Position numbers and translations under genes: made by a program
NCBI GenBank assembly: GCA_963836405.1
Contig: CAWIJL010000001.1
Span: forward strand, 186,001-250,000
Source of the DNA: CAWIJJ01 sp963836405
GTDB lineage: Bacteria > Acidobacteriota > Terriglobia > Bryobacterales > Bryobacteraceae
Direction: 5' to 3'
DNA length: 64,000 bases
The notes under the pieces: generated by a model
What the model was told of the DNA's origin: nothing
The model's database searches: none
What the model saw: the letters and a program-made list of their open reading frames with translations, nothing else
Shown here: positions 7,955 to 17,294 of the stretch, piece by piece
Layout of the letters: every line of letters begins with the position of its first letter
How positions within the stretch are numbered: the first letter of the stretch is position 1

Positions 7955-10567
7955 TCAGACGTTCTCGCCGATGAGTTCGCGATTCCCCAAAGAGCGCCAA
8001 AAGGCGAACACCGCGATCCCGAGCAGCAGCAGCAGCGTGGCAAGTCCCGCCGGCGCATACCACGCCGTCCAGTCGCCCGCCAAGGTGATGGCATTGAAGC
8101 CGTTGATGTAATAGATGGCCGCCATGATCGTCACCAGGCCGAAGCGCAGCAGGACGAAGATCAGGCCGGCAAACAACAGCACGTAAATCGCAAACGACAG
8201 CTTCCAGTTCGCGGCATTTTGGACGCCGCCTTCCGTTGCGGCCATCAGCACCGCGCTCACCACCGCCGCCGCCAGGTTCTTCCTTACGATCAGGCGCACG
8301 CAGAAGATGACGAAGAACACGAGCAGCCCGGCCTGTAGCGCAATTCCGAGCCCGCGGGCATGGCTGCCGATCCAGGCGCGCGCTCCCATGGTGAAGATCA
8401 ACGCGCCGTCCGCCGAAATCGTGTTCGCGGTGCTGGCGAACTCGATGGCGCCGGCTGCCACCCAGAGCGCGCAGCCCACCGCCGCGCCGATCAGGACATG
8501 AGCGCCAACCTGCGCGTCCATGAATCGCCCGGCCAGAGCACGATTCCAGGTCACCAGCGAATGCGGCCAGTTCGCGCGCACCGCGGGTTCCAGGGCCAGG
8601 TACAACAGCCAGATCATCACGCCCGTCAGCACGCAGTCCGCCAGGCTGGATTCGAACATGGTGAACAGACCGGCGTTCGGAATTGCATGAACCAGCCCCA
8701 CCCAGGCCGCCATGGCGAGCAACGCCCGCAGCGACGCCACCCGTAGCGCGCCGCTCCGATCGGTGCGGCCGTTCTTCCAATTGCGACGCGCCATCAACAG
8801 AATTGTCAGCACAATCGAACCAACCAGGAAGAGGCCCACCATCTCGCGGATCTTCGACGCAAGCGTAGGCCCGGCAGCGGAGGCGGCAGCCTGCGTGGTC
8901 CACGGGAACGCAACTTTCACCTGCGTCACACGCCCCTTCCACCAAGCGGCTTCCACCGTCAGGTCGGCGTTCGGAATAGCCGGGTGCGGACCTTTCCAGG
9001 CCATCTGGCGGTCCGCCGCTACGTTCGGCGTCATGGTAGGCGCCGTCTCCTGGAACCTCGCCCGGTCCAGACCGGCGGCACCGAATACGGCATCCGGAGT
9101 CACCGGCTGAGCCAACGGAGCCTCGCTATCGTAAGGCACCGCCGAGAATTCGAGCAGTTTGCCGTGACCGTCCAACACCGTGGTGACCATTCCCGGGAGG
9201 GTCGGGGGCGGATTTTCGCGTTCCACCCGGCCGTCGGGTACGGCGCGAAGGGGCGCGGGGCTCTCGCGGTACGTGGCCGCGACCGGCGCTTCCGCATCCA
9301 GCCACTCGCCCCATTTCCGCGGCGCGGGCAGTTTGTTCAGATACTCCACGAACGCCGTCTGGTGATCCAGCCAGACCACGGAATCCGCCGGCTTGCGGCC
9401 GTAGCCAAATTCCGACGCGAGCTGCCGGGATTTGTGCGCCAGCACATCCGGCGGATCGTCGAGCTGCGTCTGCGACATGGCCCTTGTCCGCTCGTTGAGG
9501 AACGTGGAGCCGAAAAGCGCTACCGTCACCAGCAGAAGACAAGGTATGGAGTAGCGGCGTTCCAGCCCCTCCATCTTGCCGGCCGACGCCACCATCTCCG
9601 GCGAGGGTGTCTCCCCAGCGGCCAGAGCTGCCGCCAGCGGGTCGCCTCCGGGAAGCGCCGTGATCACCGCCCGCGGCGTGGCCGGCCGGTTCTGCGGATC
9701 CGGATCGAGGCAGCGGCGAATCACTTTCTCCACCGCCGGATCGATATCGGGAGCGACGGAGGTCATGCTGGTCAGGTGCGCGGATTCCTGCAGGTCGATC
9801 AGTTGCTGGAGCGTCTTCGCCTCATAGGGCTTGCGCCCGGTGAACAGCTCGTAGATCACCAGTCCGAGGGCGAAAATGTCGCTGCGGGCCGTGACCTCGG
9901 CTCCGCGCAATTGCTCCGGCGACATGTAAGCGGGAGTGCCGTTCCTCACCTCTGCCCCGGAAAGCTGGCTCGCGATGGCGGCCAGTCCAAAATCCATGAT
10001 CACCACTTCGCCGCGCTTGTTGATCATGATGTTCTGCGGCTTGAGATCGCGGTGAATGACGCCGCGGTCGTGCGCCGCCGCCAGGCCGGCACACAGCTTG
10101 CGCGTCGCATCGAGAGCCTTGTCGGCGGGCAGCCGGCCGATGCGCGTCAGCAGCGAGGCCAGGTCTTCGCCGTCCACGTATTCCATGGAGATGAACGGCG
10201 TGCCGTCCACCTCGCCGATGTCATACACGCGGCATACGTTGGGATGCGACACCAGACGAGCCACGCGCACCTCGCTGTGAAACCGTTCCAGCAGGCGCGG
10301 GTTAATAGCCGTTTCGGCCGGCAGGAACTTCAATGCTACAGATTGCCCCAACGCGAGGTCGGTGGCGCGATACACCTCGCCCATCCCGCCGCGGCCCAGC
10401 AGGGCGATGATCCGGTACCGTCCGCCCAACAAAGTTCCCGGAACGAAACGCCCTTCGTCCACTACCGACGATGAACTGATTTGCGAGATGCCGCTCCCCG
10501 ATCCGGCTGCCGCCACATTCACGGCAACTGTCTCGGCGATCGACTGCGGTGTTACCGGCCGGTCCAT
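7955..10567 (-). CDS. Ser/Thr protein kinase with long membrane-anchored C-terminal region
   Basis: The 870-residue product has a complete Hanks-type kinase domain at about 51-310. Visible are the glycine loop LLGRGGMGEVYRA, ATP lysine K80 (VALKF), E99, the catalytic loop HRDLKPQN (D174), DFG (D192) and the APE-equivalent SPEQL. A hydrophobic helix near 350 is followed by a large presumably extracytoplasmic region of about 200 residues. The last third holds several hydrophobic segments (for example LFLVGSIVLTILLMA and LLLLLGIAVFAFW). The kinase should sit in the cytoplasm and sense something through the membrane part. The gene starts 11 bases after the stop of the GH62-like gene, which suggests one operon. 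A decayed paralogue lies at 56966-58394 and shares both the kinase and the C-terminal membrane part. Confidence 0.88.
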   Translation of the reverse strand: MDRPVTPQSIAETVAVNVAAAGSGSGISQISSSSVVDEGRFVPGTLLGGRYRIIALLGRGGMGEVYRATDLALGQSVALKFLPAETAINPRLLERFHSEVRVARLVSHPNVCRVYDIGEVDGTPFISMEYVDGEDLASLLTRIGRLPADKALDATRKLCAGLAAAHDRGVIHRDLKPQNIMINKRGEVVIMDFGLAAIASQLSGAEVRNGTPAYMSPEQLRGAEVTARSDIFALGLVIYELFTGRKPYEAKTLQQLIDLQESAHLTSMTSVAPDIDPAVEKVIRRCLDPDPQNRPATPRAVITALPGGDPLAAALAAGETPSPEMVASAGKMEGLERRYSIPCLLLVTVALFGSTFLNERTRAMSQTQLDDPPDVLAHKSRQLASEFGYGRKPADSVVWLDHQTAFVEYLNKLPAPRKWGEWLDAEAPVAATYRESPAPLRAVPDGRVERENPPPTLPGMVTTVLDGHGKLLEFSAVPYDSEAPLAQPVTPDAVFGAAGLDRARFQETAPTMTPNVAADRQMAWKGPHPAIPNADLTVEAAWWKGRVTQVKVAFPWTTQAAASAAGPTLASKIREMVGLFLVGSIVLTILLMARRNWKNGRTDRSGALRVASLRALLAMAAWVGLVHAIPNAGLFTMFESSLADCVLTGVMIWLLYLALEPAVRANWPHSLVTWNRALAGRFMDAQVGAHVLIGAAVGCALWVAAGAIEFASTANTISADGALIFTMGARAWIGSHARGLGIALQAGLLVFFVIFCVRLIVRKNLAAAVVSAVLMAATEGGVQNAANWKLSFAIYVLLFAGLIFVLLRFGLVTIMAAIYYINGFNAITLAGDWTAWYAPAGLATLLLLLGIAVFAFWRSLGNRELIGENV

Positions 10568-10578
10568 AGTTCTTGATT

Positions 10579-11592
10579 CTAGCGTCGCAAGGCGCGGATT
10601 TCAGCAGGCACGCCGCCGGGGGACCGCAGCAACCCGAGCCGCCACGGCAGCAGAGGGTAGTCGCCGCGATGTTCGGCGGCGGGCATGCCCTGCACCAGAA
10701 ACTCCCACTGGTCGGGAGAAATTTCGAGCCGCTGGTCGTAGCCGGCCCGCAGCAGTTCGCCGTGCGAGACTTCGTCGGTCCAGCGCTCCCGTCCCGGCAG
10801 GTACACGAGTTGGCCGCCCGAAGCGAAGCTCGCCTCGGCGACGGTCCACGGTCCCGCCGGCGAGGTGGCCCGCGCCAGGCCGAAGCGGCGCAGACCGTCT
10901 TGCTGCTTCTCGTAAAGCATGACGTAGAGGGGCCGCGAACCCTGCACCGCATAGACGTGAGCCGCTTCGTGCACCGGGGAAAAAACCACGCGCGGGGAGG
11001 AGAAGCCGGACGGAAAACTGTCGAGGCGGGCAGTCATCATCATCATCTCGCGATGCTCCCGCGTGTAGAACAGGTACGCCTGCCGCTCGTCGCAGAGTAC
11101 CCAAAAATCGATCCATTTGCCGCCCTCGTGCTTTTCGACCAGGGGTCGCGGGGCGCTCCAACTGGCGGGGTCGCCGATCGATGCCGACGTCGAATAGACG
11201 GGCTGATAGTTCGAGTCGGCGGTTTGAAAGATCAGGTACCACTTCTTTTGCGGCTCGAAATAGAAAATCTGGGGCGCCGCCGCGTACCGCGATTTCACGC
11301 CGCGCAACTGTTCCAGCGCGTGGCGCGGCGCAGCGTCGAAACCCTCCAGCCTAGACGCGGTGATGTAGCCCAGGCTGTATTCCGTGCGGTCCCGGGCCGT
11401 ATAAAAAAGATGCCACACGCCGCGATAGCGCACGATGGATGGGTCCTTTACGGCCACCGAATCGAAGTTGCCGTTTGCGCCAGGATGCAGCAGCACCGGG
11501 CCGACGCTCCATTGCCGCGACCCGACCGCTGCGGTTGCGGCCGCCATTGCTACGGCCAGGACGACCATCCGAAGATGACCCCGCTCCGCCAT
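10579..11592 (-). CDS. GH62-like alpha-L-arabinofuranosidase (secreted)
   Basis: The 337-residue product starts with a signal-like segment (MVVLAVAMAAATAAVG). It then shows a five-bladed-propeller glycosidase pattern: KDPSIVRYRGVWHLFYT with the likely general base D50, YFEPQKKWYLIFQ, WIDFWVLCDERQAYLFYT, the likely catalytic acid region HEAAHVYAV, and DEVSHGELLRAGYDQ. The last three are typical of family GH62, whose members remove arabinose side chains from arabinoxylan. It is the first gene of a minus-strand group with the kinase, and it diverges from the SDR gene across 73 bases. Substrate is inferred from the family. A GH43-type neighbour family is the main alternative. Confidence 0.75.
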   Translation of the reverse strand: MAERGHLRMVVLAVAMAAATAAVGSRQWSVGPVLLHPGANGNFDSVAVKDPSIVRYRGVWHLFYTARDRTEYSLGYITASRLEGFDAAPRHALEQLRGVKSRYAAAPQIFYFEPQKKWYLIFQTADSNYQPVYSTSASIGDPASWSAPRPLVEKHEGGKWIDFWVLCDERQAYLFYTREHREMMMMTARLDSFPSGFSSPRVVFSPVHEAAHVYAVQGSRPLYVMLYEKQQDGLRRFGLARATSPAGPWTVAEASFASGGQLVYLPGRERWTDEVSHGELLRAGYDQRLEISPDQWEFLVQGMPAAEHRGDYPLLPWRLGLLRSPGGVPAEIRALRR

Positions 11593-11665
11593 ACAAGGGG
11601 ATTATCTTACAGTTGGGCAGTACCTCCAAGCGGACCGGTTGTGAGAAGCTGGTGGGACCAAAAAC

Positions 11666-12421
11666 ATGAGCGGAAAACTGGAAGGACGGACGGCGCTGAT
11701 CACCGGCGCGAGCAAAGGGCTGGGAAAAGCGATGGCGACGGCCATAGCCGCGGAGGGCGCGCGGGTGGCGCTGGTGGCCCGCGACACGGCCATGCTGAAC
11801 GACGTTGCTGCCGAAATTACAGAGGCAGGTGGAGACGCCAGCGTCTTCACCGCGGACGTTACCAGCGAAGAACAGGTGCGCCAGGTGGAACAGGACGTGG
11901 TCGGGAAGTTCGGCAAGGTTAATATCCTGGTCAACAACGCCGGGGTCAATGTCCGCAAGGCGATCACGGACTTCACCTATGTGGAGTGGCGGCGCGTCAT
12001 GGATACGAACGTCACCGCGGCTTTCCTCATGTGCCGTTCCTTTATCCCGCACATGACCGGCACGCGATACGGGCGTATCCTCAATATGACATCGATCATG
12101 AGCTGGGTTTCCCTGCCCCACCGCGCCGCGTACTCGGCCAGCAAATCCGCCCTGCTCGGAATGACGCGGACCCTGGCGCTCGAACTCGCCGCGGAAGGAA
12201 TTACGTGCAACGGAATCAGTCCCGGTCCGTTCGCCACCGAAATGAACCGGCCTCTCATCGAGAACGCCGAAGCCAACGCCCAATTCGTGGCAAGCATTCC
12301 CCTCGGCCGGTGGGGACGGGTGGAGGAAATCGGACAACTGGCCGTTTATCTGTGTTCGGAAGATGCCGGCTTCATCACCGGAACCGACATCGTGATCGAC
12401 GGCGGCTGGTGCGCCCGGTAA
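11666..12421 (+). CDS. SDR-family NAD(P)-dependent oxidoreductase
   Basis: The 251-residue product is a classical short-chain dehydrogenase. It has the cofactor motif TGASKGLGKA (about 13-22), NNAG (90-93), N115, and the catalytic set S143, Y156 and K160 (YSASK), followed by PGPFATEMNRP and a C-terminal GTDIVIDGGWCAR. The pattern resembles gluconate 5-dehydrogenase or 3-oxoacyl-ACP reductase members, but the substrate cannot be fixed. It is followed after six bases by a small gene on the same strand. A second, broken SDR lies just downstream on the opposite strand. Confidence 0.88.
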   Translation: MSGKLEGRTALITGASKGLGKAMATAIAAEGARVALVARDTAMLNDVAAEITEAGGDASVFTADVTSEEQVRQVEQDVVGKFGKVNILVNNAGVNVRKAITDFTYVEWRRVMDTNVTAAFLMCRSFIPHMTGTRYGRILNMTSIMSWVSLPHRAAYSASKSALLGMTRTLALELAAEGITCNGISPGPFATEMNRPLIENAEANAQFVASIPLGRWGRVEEIGQLAVYLCSEDAGFITGTDIVIDGGWCAR

Positions 12422-12427
12422 ACGGAC

Positions 12428-12631
12428 ATGGACCCGTTTCCGATCGCCAAAACCTCGTGGTCGCCGGGCGATACCCGCGAAGTGGAGCAGTCCCGCGTGC
12501 AGCGCGAAATAAACATGGAGTACGATTCCTACCGCCGCATCTACATCGCGGACGGGCACGAGTGGCGCATCGCCGGCCAGATTGCGCGCGACGACGGCAA
12601 GAAGTACTACATCCTCGAGTGCGTCGGCTGA
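12428..12631 (+). CDS. Small hypothetical protein (67 aa)
   Basis: An ATG six bases after the SDR stop opens a 67-residue acidic, soluble protein containing YDSYRRIYIADGHEWRIAGQI and ending KKYYILECVG. No membrane segment or signal is present and I do not recognise a family. The close spacing to the SDR gene, balanced composition and codon use like its neighbours support it as a real gene co-transcribed with the dehydrogenase. Function unknown. Confidence 0.5.
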   Translation: MDPFPIAKTSWSPGDTREVEQSRVQREINMEYDSYRRIYIADGHEWRIAGQIARDDGKKYYILECVG

Positions 12632-12638
12632 TCCGGCC

Positions 12639-13243
12639 TCAGGCCGCGAAGCCGCCGTCGATTCTGATCTGTGCTCCGGTGATGTAACCCGCTTCGGGAC
12701 TGACCAGGTAGGCCATCAGGCCGGCTATCTCGCTCGTCTTTCCGAAGCGTTTCACGGCGCTTAAACCTTTGAGAAATTCCGCATTCGGGCCATCCGAGGG
12801 ATTCATGTCAGTATCCACGGGACCGGGCTGAATGTTGTTCACGGTGATCCCGCGATGACCAAGATCGCGCGCCAGGCCGTGCGTGAATCCGGCCAGCGCC
12901 GCCTTCGTCAACGTGTAGACAGAGGCGCCCGCGAAGGGGATCGGATCGCTGTTGACGCTGCCGAGCATGATGATGCGCCCGCCCTCGCCCAGGTGGCGGA
13001 CGGCCTCCTGCGTGGCCGTGAACGCTCCGCGAACGTTGACGGAAAGGGCGCGCTCGAACTCGTCGTCCGGAATCTCACCGATCATGCCGATGGTCACCAG
13101 GCCGGCGTTGACCAGGATGTCCAGCCGCCCGAACGTCTTCGCCGTCCCGGCAACCGCCCGCTTCACAGCCGCTTCGCGATTCCCGCTCCGATGCCTCGCG
13201 CCGCGCCGGTCACCAACGCCACTTTGCCCTTCAGGTCTGCCAT
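12639..13243 (-). pseudogene. SDR oxidoreductase with internal deletion and frameshift
   Basis: The gene opens at the ATG at 13243 with MADLKGKVALVTGAARGIG, the normal Rossmann start, but this frame ends at TGA 13165-13163 after 26 residues. The rest continues in another frame from about 13166: VKRAVAGTAKTFGRLD, ILVNAGLVTIG, S at LGSVNSD, the active-site YTLTK, PGPVDTDMN and GAQIRIDGGFAA. The roughly 45-50 residues normally lying between the TGxxxGIG turn and the GRLDILVNAG strand are missing. The junction bases read as AKRL in the first frame and EAAVKR in the second, which suggests deletion between short direct repeats. Without strands 2-3 no cofactor-binding fold can form, so the gene is judged inactive. 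Confidence 0.75.
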
Positions 13244-13369
13244 TGTCCCTCCGCGAACTGATTCAGCTAATCAGATGGAAACGACCGGATTCGGATGCAA
13301 ACCGTTGGGTCTTCCCGTGCCGGGGTGTTCAGCGCACGCCCGTCGCCCGGTGCTATTCTTTTTTTCTCT

Positions 13370-16012
13370 ATGCGTCTGCTGCCGCTCCTGCTTCTCGCTG
13401 CCTCGGCCTGGTCCCAGACCTCCGACCCGCGCTTCCTTTCCGCTTTCGAGTGGCGAATGATCGGACCCTTCCGCGCGGGGCGCACGGTGGGCGCCGACGG
13501 CATCGCCGGGCAACCCAACGTCTTCTACATCGGCGTCAACAACGGGGGTGTTTGGAAAACGGACGACTACGGCCGTACCTGGAACCCGATCTTCGACAGC
13601 CAGCCCACGGGTTCGATCGGCACCCTGGCCGTGGCGCCGTCCAATCCCGACATCATCTATGTCGGCAGCGGCGAGGGCCTTCAACGGCCCGACCTTTCCG
13701 TGGGCGACGGCGTCTACAAGTCCACAGACGGCGGCAAAACCTGGCGCAACACCGGTCTCCGCGAGGGCCAGCAGATTGCCGCGACGATCGTGGATCCGCG
13801 GAATCCCGACCGCGTCTTCGTCGCCGTGCTCGGCCACCCCTACGGCCCCAACGCCGAGCGCGGCGTCTTCCGCACCACCGACGGCGGCGCAACCTGGCGC
13901 AAGGTGCTCTTCAAAAACGAGCAGACGGGCGCGAGCGACCTCGCGTTCGATCCCCGCAACCCCCAGGTGGTCTACGCGGTACTCTGGCAGGCCCAGCAGG
14001 GGCCGTGGGAAAACGGCGTGTTCACCGGCCCGGCCAGCGGCCTTTACAAATCCACGGATGGCGGCAATACCTGGAACCCGCTCACCAACGGCCTGCCCGC
14101 TTTCGCCCAGGGACTCGGCCGTATCGGCATTGCGGTCGCCCCCAGCGACCCCACTCGCCTTTACGCGGTAGTAGAATCGCGCGAGCAAGGCGGGCTGTAC
14201 ATTTCGAGCGACTCCGGATCGTCCTGGAGCCTGGTCAACACAGACAACCGCATTAACGGCCGCGGCAACGATTTCGCCTGCGTGCGCGTGGATCCGCGCA
14301 ACAAGGACGTGGTCTACTCCGCCAACATCGCCTTCTATCGCTCCACCGATGCCGGAAAGACATTCACCGTCGTCAAAGGCGCGCCCGGCGGCGACGACTA
14401 TCACAACCTGTGGATCAATCCGCTGCACCCCGAAATCCTTCTTCTCGCCACCGATCAGGGCGCCTCCATCTCCGTCAACGACGGAGACACGTGGAGTTCC
14501 TGGTACAACCAGCCCACCGCTCAGTTCTATCACGTCATCACCGATAACCAGATTCCGTACAACGTGTACGGTGGGCAGCAGGAGAGCGGCTCGGTGGGCA
14601 TTACCAGCCGCGGCAACGACGGCCAGATCACGTTTCGCGAATGGCATCCGGTGGGAGCGGAAGAGTACGCCTACATTGCGCCCGACCCGCTCGACCCGAA
14701 CATCGTGTACGGCGGGCGCGTCAGCCGCTACAACAAGCGCACCGGCGAGGTGCAGCGCGTCGCGCCGCGCGGCGATTACCGCTACCTCCGCACCGCGCCT
14801 CTGCTCTTCTCGCCGGTTGACCCGCACGTGCTGTATCTCGGCGCGCAGATGGTCCTCAAGACCACCAACGGCGGCGAGACCTGGACCGAGATCAGCCCGG
14901 ACCTTTCGCGTGCAACCTACGACCTCCCGCCGAGCGTCGCGTCCTACCCCGCCGACGCGAAACAGCAGGCCACCCGCCGCGGCGTGGTCTACGCCATCGC
15001 CCCTTCCAACCTCAACGTGGACGTCCTATGGGCCGGCACCGACGACGGGCTCATTCACCTCACGCGCGACGGCGGCAGGACCTGGAAAGACGTGACTCCG
15101 CCCGCGCTCACGCCCTGGAGCAAAGTCTCCCAACTCGACGCATCCCACTTCGACGACCAGACCGTGTACGCAGCCATCAACCGTTTGCGCCTGGACGACC
15201 TGAAGCCGCACATCTGGCGCACCCACGACGGCGGCGCCACCTGGAAGGAAATCGTCAGTGGCCTGCCCGATTCGCCCGTCAACACCGTGCGTGAGGATCC
15301 GGTGCGCAAAGGCCTGCTATACGCCGGAACGGAACTGGCGGTTTATGTGTCACTCAACGACGGTGACGACTGGATGCCGCTGCGCCTCAACATGCCCGCC
15401 ACCTCCATCCGCGACCTGGTCGTGCACGAAGGCGACATCGTGGCCGGCACGCATGGGCGCAGCTTCTGGATCCTGGACGACATCTCGCCCCTGCGCGAAC
15501 TCACAGCGGAGAATGCCGACTCCACGGCGTGGCTTTTCGCCCCGCGGCCCGTCTACCGCTTCCCGCGCAACACGAATACGGATACGCCGCTGCCTCCCGA
15601 AGAACCGGCCGGCAAGAATCCGCCCGACGGCGCCATCCTTTACTACTACCTGAACACCGCGCCCGCGGTTCCCATCGCGTTGGAGGTCGCGGACAGCACG
15701 GGCCGTCTCGTCCGCCGCTTCTCGAGCAGCGACCGGGCTCCCTCGGTGCCGCCCATGCCAGTGGCACCCTACTGGCTGCGTCCTTTCCAGCCCCTGTCCG
15801 CCGAACCGGGAATGCACCGCTTCGTGTGGGACCTGCACGCCGCGCCCGTAGCTGGAGGCGGACGTGGCGGCGCGCCGATTTCGGCGATTCGCGGTGATAC
15901 GCCGATCGCACAGGGCGCGTGGATGCCGCCCGGTACGTACACAGTGAGGCTGACCGTGGATGGCCGGACCTATACCCGGGAACTGCTCGTCAGGCCGGAC
16001 CCGCGCCAGTGA
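13370..16012 (+). CDS. Secreted BNR/sortilin-type beta-propeller protein
   Basis: The 880-residue product starts MRLLPLLLLAASAWSQ, a Sec signal; the ATG at 13370 is chosen for this reason. The mature protein carries repeated Asp-box (BNR) motifs such as TDDYGRTWNPI, STDGGKTWRN, TTDGGATWRK, STDGGNTWNP, TTNGGETWTEI and THDGGATWKE through about residue 720, forming one or two propellers. A C-terminal beta-rich domain (PVYRFPR, GMHRFVWDLHA, PPGTYTVRLTVDG) follows. Relatives are annotated as glycosyl hydrolases or VPS10-like proteins, but a catalytic role is not established. A second copy of the architecture lies at 28141-31384. Confidence 0.85.
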   Translation: MRLLPLLLLAASAWSQTSDPRFLSAFEWRMIGPFRAGRTVGADGIAGQPNVFYIGVNNGGVWKTDDYGRTWNPIFDSQPTGSIGTLAVAPSNPDIIYVGSGEGLQRPDLSVGDGVYKSTDGGKTWRNTGLREGQQIAATIVDPRNPDRVFVAVLGHPYGPNAERGVFRTTDGGATWRKVLFKNEQTGASDLAFDPRNPQVVYAVLWQAQQGPWENGVFTGPASGLYKSTDGGNTWNPLTNGLPAFAQGLGRIGIAVAPSDPTRLYAVVESREQGGLYISSDSGSSWSLVNTDNRINGRGNDFACVRVDPRNKDVVYSANIAFYRSTDAGKTFTVVKGAPGGDDYHNLWINPLHPEILLLATDQGASISVNDGDTWSSWYNQPTAQFYHVITDNQIPYNVYGGQQESGSVGITSRGNDGQITFREWHPVGAEEYAYIAPDPLDPNIVYGGRVSRYNKRTGEVQRVAPRGDYRYLRTAPLLFSPVDPHVLYLGAQMVLKTTNGGETWTEISPDLSRATYDLPPSVASYPADAKQQATRRGVVYAIAPSNLNVDVLWAGTDDGLIHLTRDGGRTWKDVTPPALTPWSKVSQLDASHFDDQTVYAAINRLRLDDLKPHIWRTHDGGATWKEIVSGLPDSPVNTVREDPVRKGLLYAGTELAVYVSLNDGDDWMPLRLNMPATSIRDLVVHEGDIVAGTHGRSFWILDDISPLRELTAENADSTAWLFAPRPVYRFPRNTNTDTPLPPEEPAGKNPPDGAILYYYLNTAPAVPIALEVADSTGRLVRRFSSSDRAPSVPPMPVAPYWLRPFQPLSAEPGMHRFVWDLHAAPVAGGGRGGAPISAIRGDTPIAQGAWMPPGTYTVRLTVDGRTYTRELLVRPDPRQ

Positions 16013-16019
16013 TATTGCG

Positions 16020-16751
16020 ATGCTGAGAGTACTGCGTTCCCTGTGGATCTGGGCCGCGAGCGTGTCCCTGATCCTGCTGTGGATGCTGATGATGGCTGCC
16101 ATCCGCCTCTTCGACCGCGATCCCTTGTGCCGGCGCACCGCGCGCTGGTTCCGATATCTCGGCCGCGCGCTCGCCGTCATCAATCCGTGGAAACTCCGCA
16201 TTAGCGGCACCGGGCACGTGACGCCCGGCGGCACTTATGTAGTGGTCAGCAATCACCAATCGCTTGCCGATATCCCGGTGCTTTCGCATCTGGACCTCGA
16301 CACCAAGTGGCTGGCCAAGGCCGAACTGTTCCGCATGCCGGTCATCGGCTGGATGCTGCGCATGGCGGGCGACGTGCCGGTGGAGCGCGGCGACCGCAGT
16401 GTGGGCGCGCGCGCCCTGCTCCGCTGCGGCCGCTATCTGCGGCAGAAATGTTCGGTGGTCTTCTTCCCGGAGGGAACGCGCTCGCGCACCGGCGAAGTTC
16501 TCCCCTTCAACGAAGGGCCCTTCCAGCTCGCCATCCGTGAAAAGGTCCCGGTCCTGCCCCTGGTGGTAGAGGGTTCGGGCGACGCGCTCCCGCGCAACAC
16601 GTGGATTTTCGGGCCCTCGCAGGATATCAGCCTCACGATCCTCGAGCCGGTTTCGCCGGAAGGCTGGAAGAGCGGCGCGCTCCGGGACGCCGTTCGCGAA
16701 CGGATTATCGGCGAGTTGCGGCGGCTTCGGAAAGCTCCAGCAGCTTCGTGA
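16020..16751 (+). CDS. 1-acyl-sn-glycerol-3-phosphate acyltransferase (PlsC family)
   Basis: The 243-residue product has an N-terminal membrane helix (WIWAASVSLILLWMLMMAAI), then the catalytic NHxxxxD motif as SNHQSLAD (H79 and D84) and the substrate motif FFPEGTRSRTG (about 148-158). This is the standard layout of lysophospholipid acyltransferases, which make phosphatidic acid at the inner membrane. The ATG at 16020 is used because upstream translation overlaps the end of the BNR gene and is unrelated. The C-terminus overlaps the convergent DUF1697 gene by 47 bases. Confidence 0.88.
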   Translation: MLRVLRSLWIWAASVSLILLWMLMMAAIRLFDRDPLCRRTARWFRYLGRALAVINPWKLRISGTGHVTPGGTYVVVSNHQSLADIPVLSHLDLDTKWLAKAELFRMPVIGWMLRMAGDVPVERGDRSVGARALLRCGRYLRQKCSVVFFPEGTRSRTGEVLPFNEGPFQLAIREKVPVLPLVVEGSGDALPRNTWIFGPSQDISLTILEPVSPEGWKSGALRDAVRERIIGELRRLRKAPAAS

Positions 16752-17262
16752 CGCTGTTCCAGTTCCGCGTCGTGCCGGTGGTCTTCAACGTCTTCTCGAT
16801 GGCGACCCCTGGAAATTTCGTGCGCGCGAAACCGTTCACGTAGTAGACGTACATCTCGCGGCCTGTGAGATGCATCTCCTCGGGGCCTACGGCCAGCGCC
16901 GCAGCCTGATCGCGTGCCGCTTGCCCCGGATCCTCCCGCAGGAACGTCACACCCAGCCTGGCCGGATCGATCCCTTCCCGCCCCGCAAACGGATTTCGCT
17001 CAACCACACCGCGCAGGTCTTCGCAGGACCTCTGGACGATCGCCGTGCGAATGCCGTGGCGTTCCAGCATCGCCTCTTCGACCTGCCGCGCCACTGCTTC
17101 AAGATCGCGCTTCGATGTCCGGTACAGGATATTTCCGCTCTGCACGTAGCTCTGTACATCGCGCAGCCCCAACGATTCATACAGCGCGCGCAACGCATCC
17201 ATCTTGATGCGGTTGTGCGGCCCCAAGTTGACGCCGCGAAGCATGGAAACGACGACGGGCAT
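16705..17262 (-). CDS. DUF1697 family protein
   Basis: The 185-residue soluble protein starts MPVVVSMLRGVNLG with IKMDALRALYESLGLRDVQ, SYVQSGNILY and, later, GVTFLRE and MYVYYVNGFARTKF. This is the full pattern and usual length of DUF1697 proteins. The family has no established enzymatic role. It stands alone on the minus strand and converges with the acyltransferase gene. Confidence 0.85.
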   Translation of the reverse strand: MPVVVSMLRGVNLGPHNRIKMDALRALYESLGLRDVQSYVQSGNILYRTSKRDLEAVARQVEEAMLERHGIRTAIVQRSCEDLRGVVERNPFAGREGIDPARLGVTFLREDPGQAARDQAAALAVGPEEMHLTGREMYVYYVNGFARTKFPGVAIEKTLKTTGTTRNWNSVTKLLELSEAAATRR

Positions 17263-17294
17263 CTATCCAGCATCGCACCGCCGCGGCCGCGTTT

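Noticed and set aside
13271..14827. 518-codon open frame antisense to the first BNR protein
   Set aside because: Same reasoning: composition artefact opposite repeated Asp-box coding sequence.
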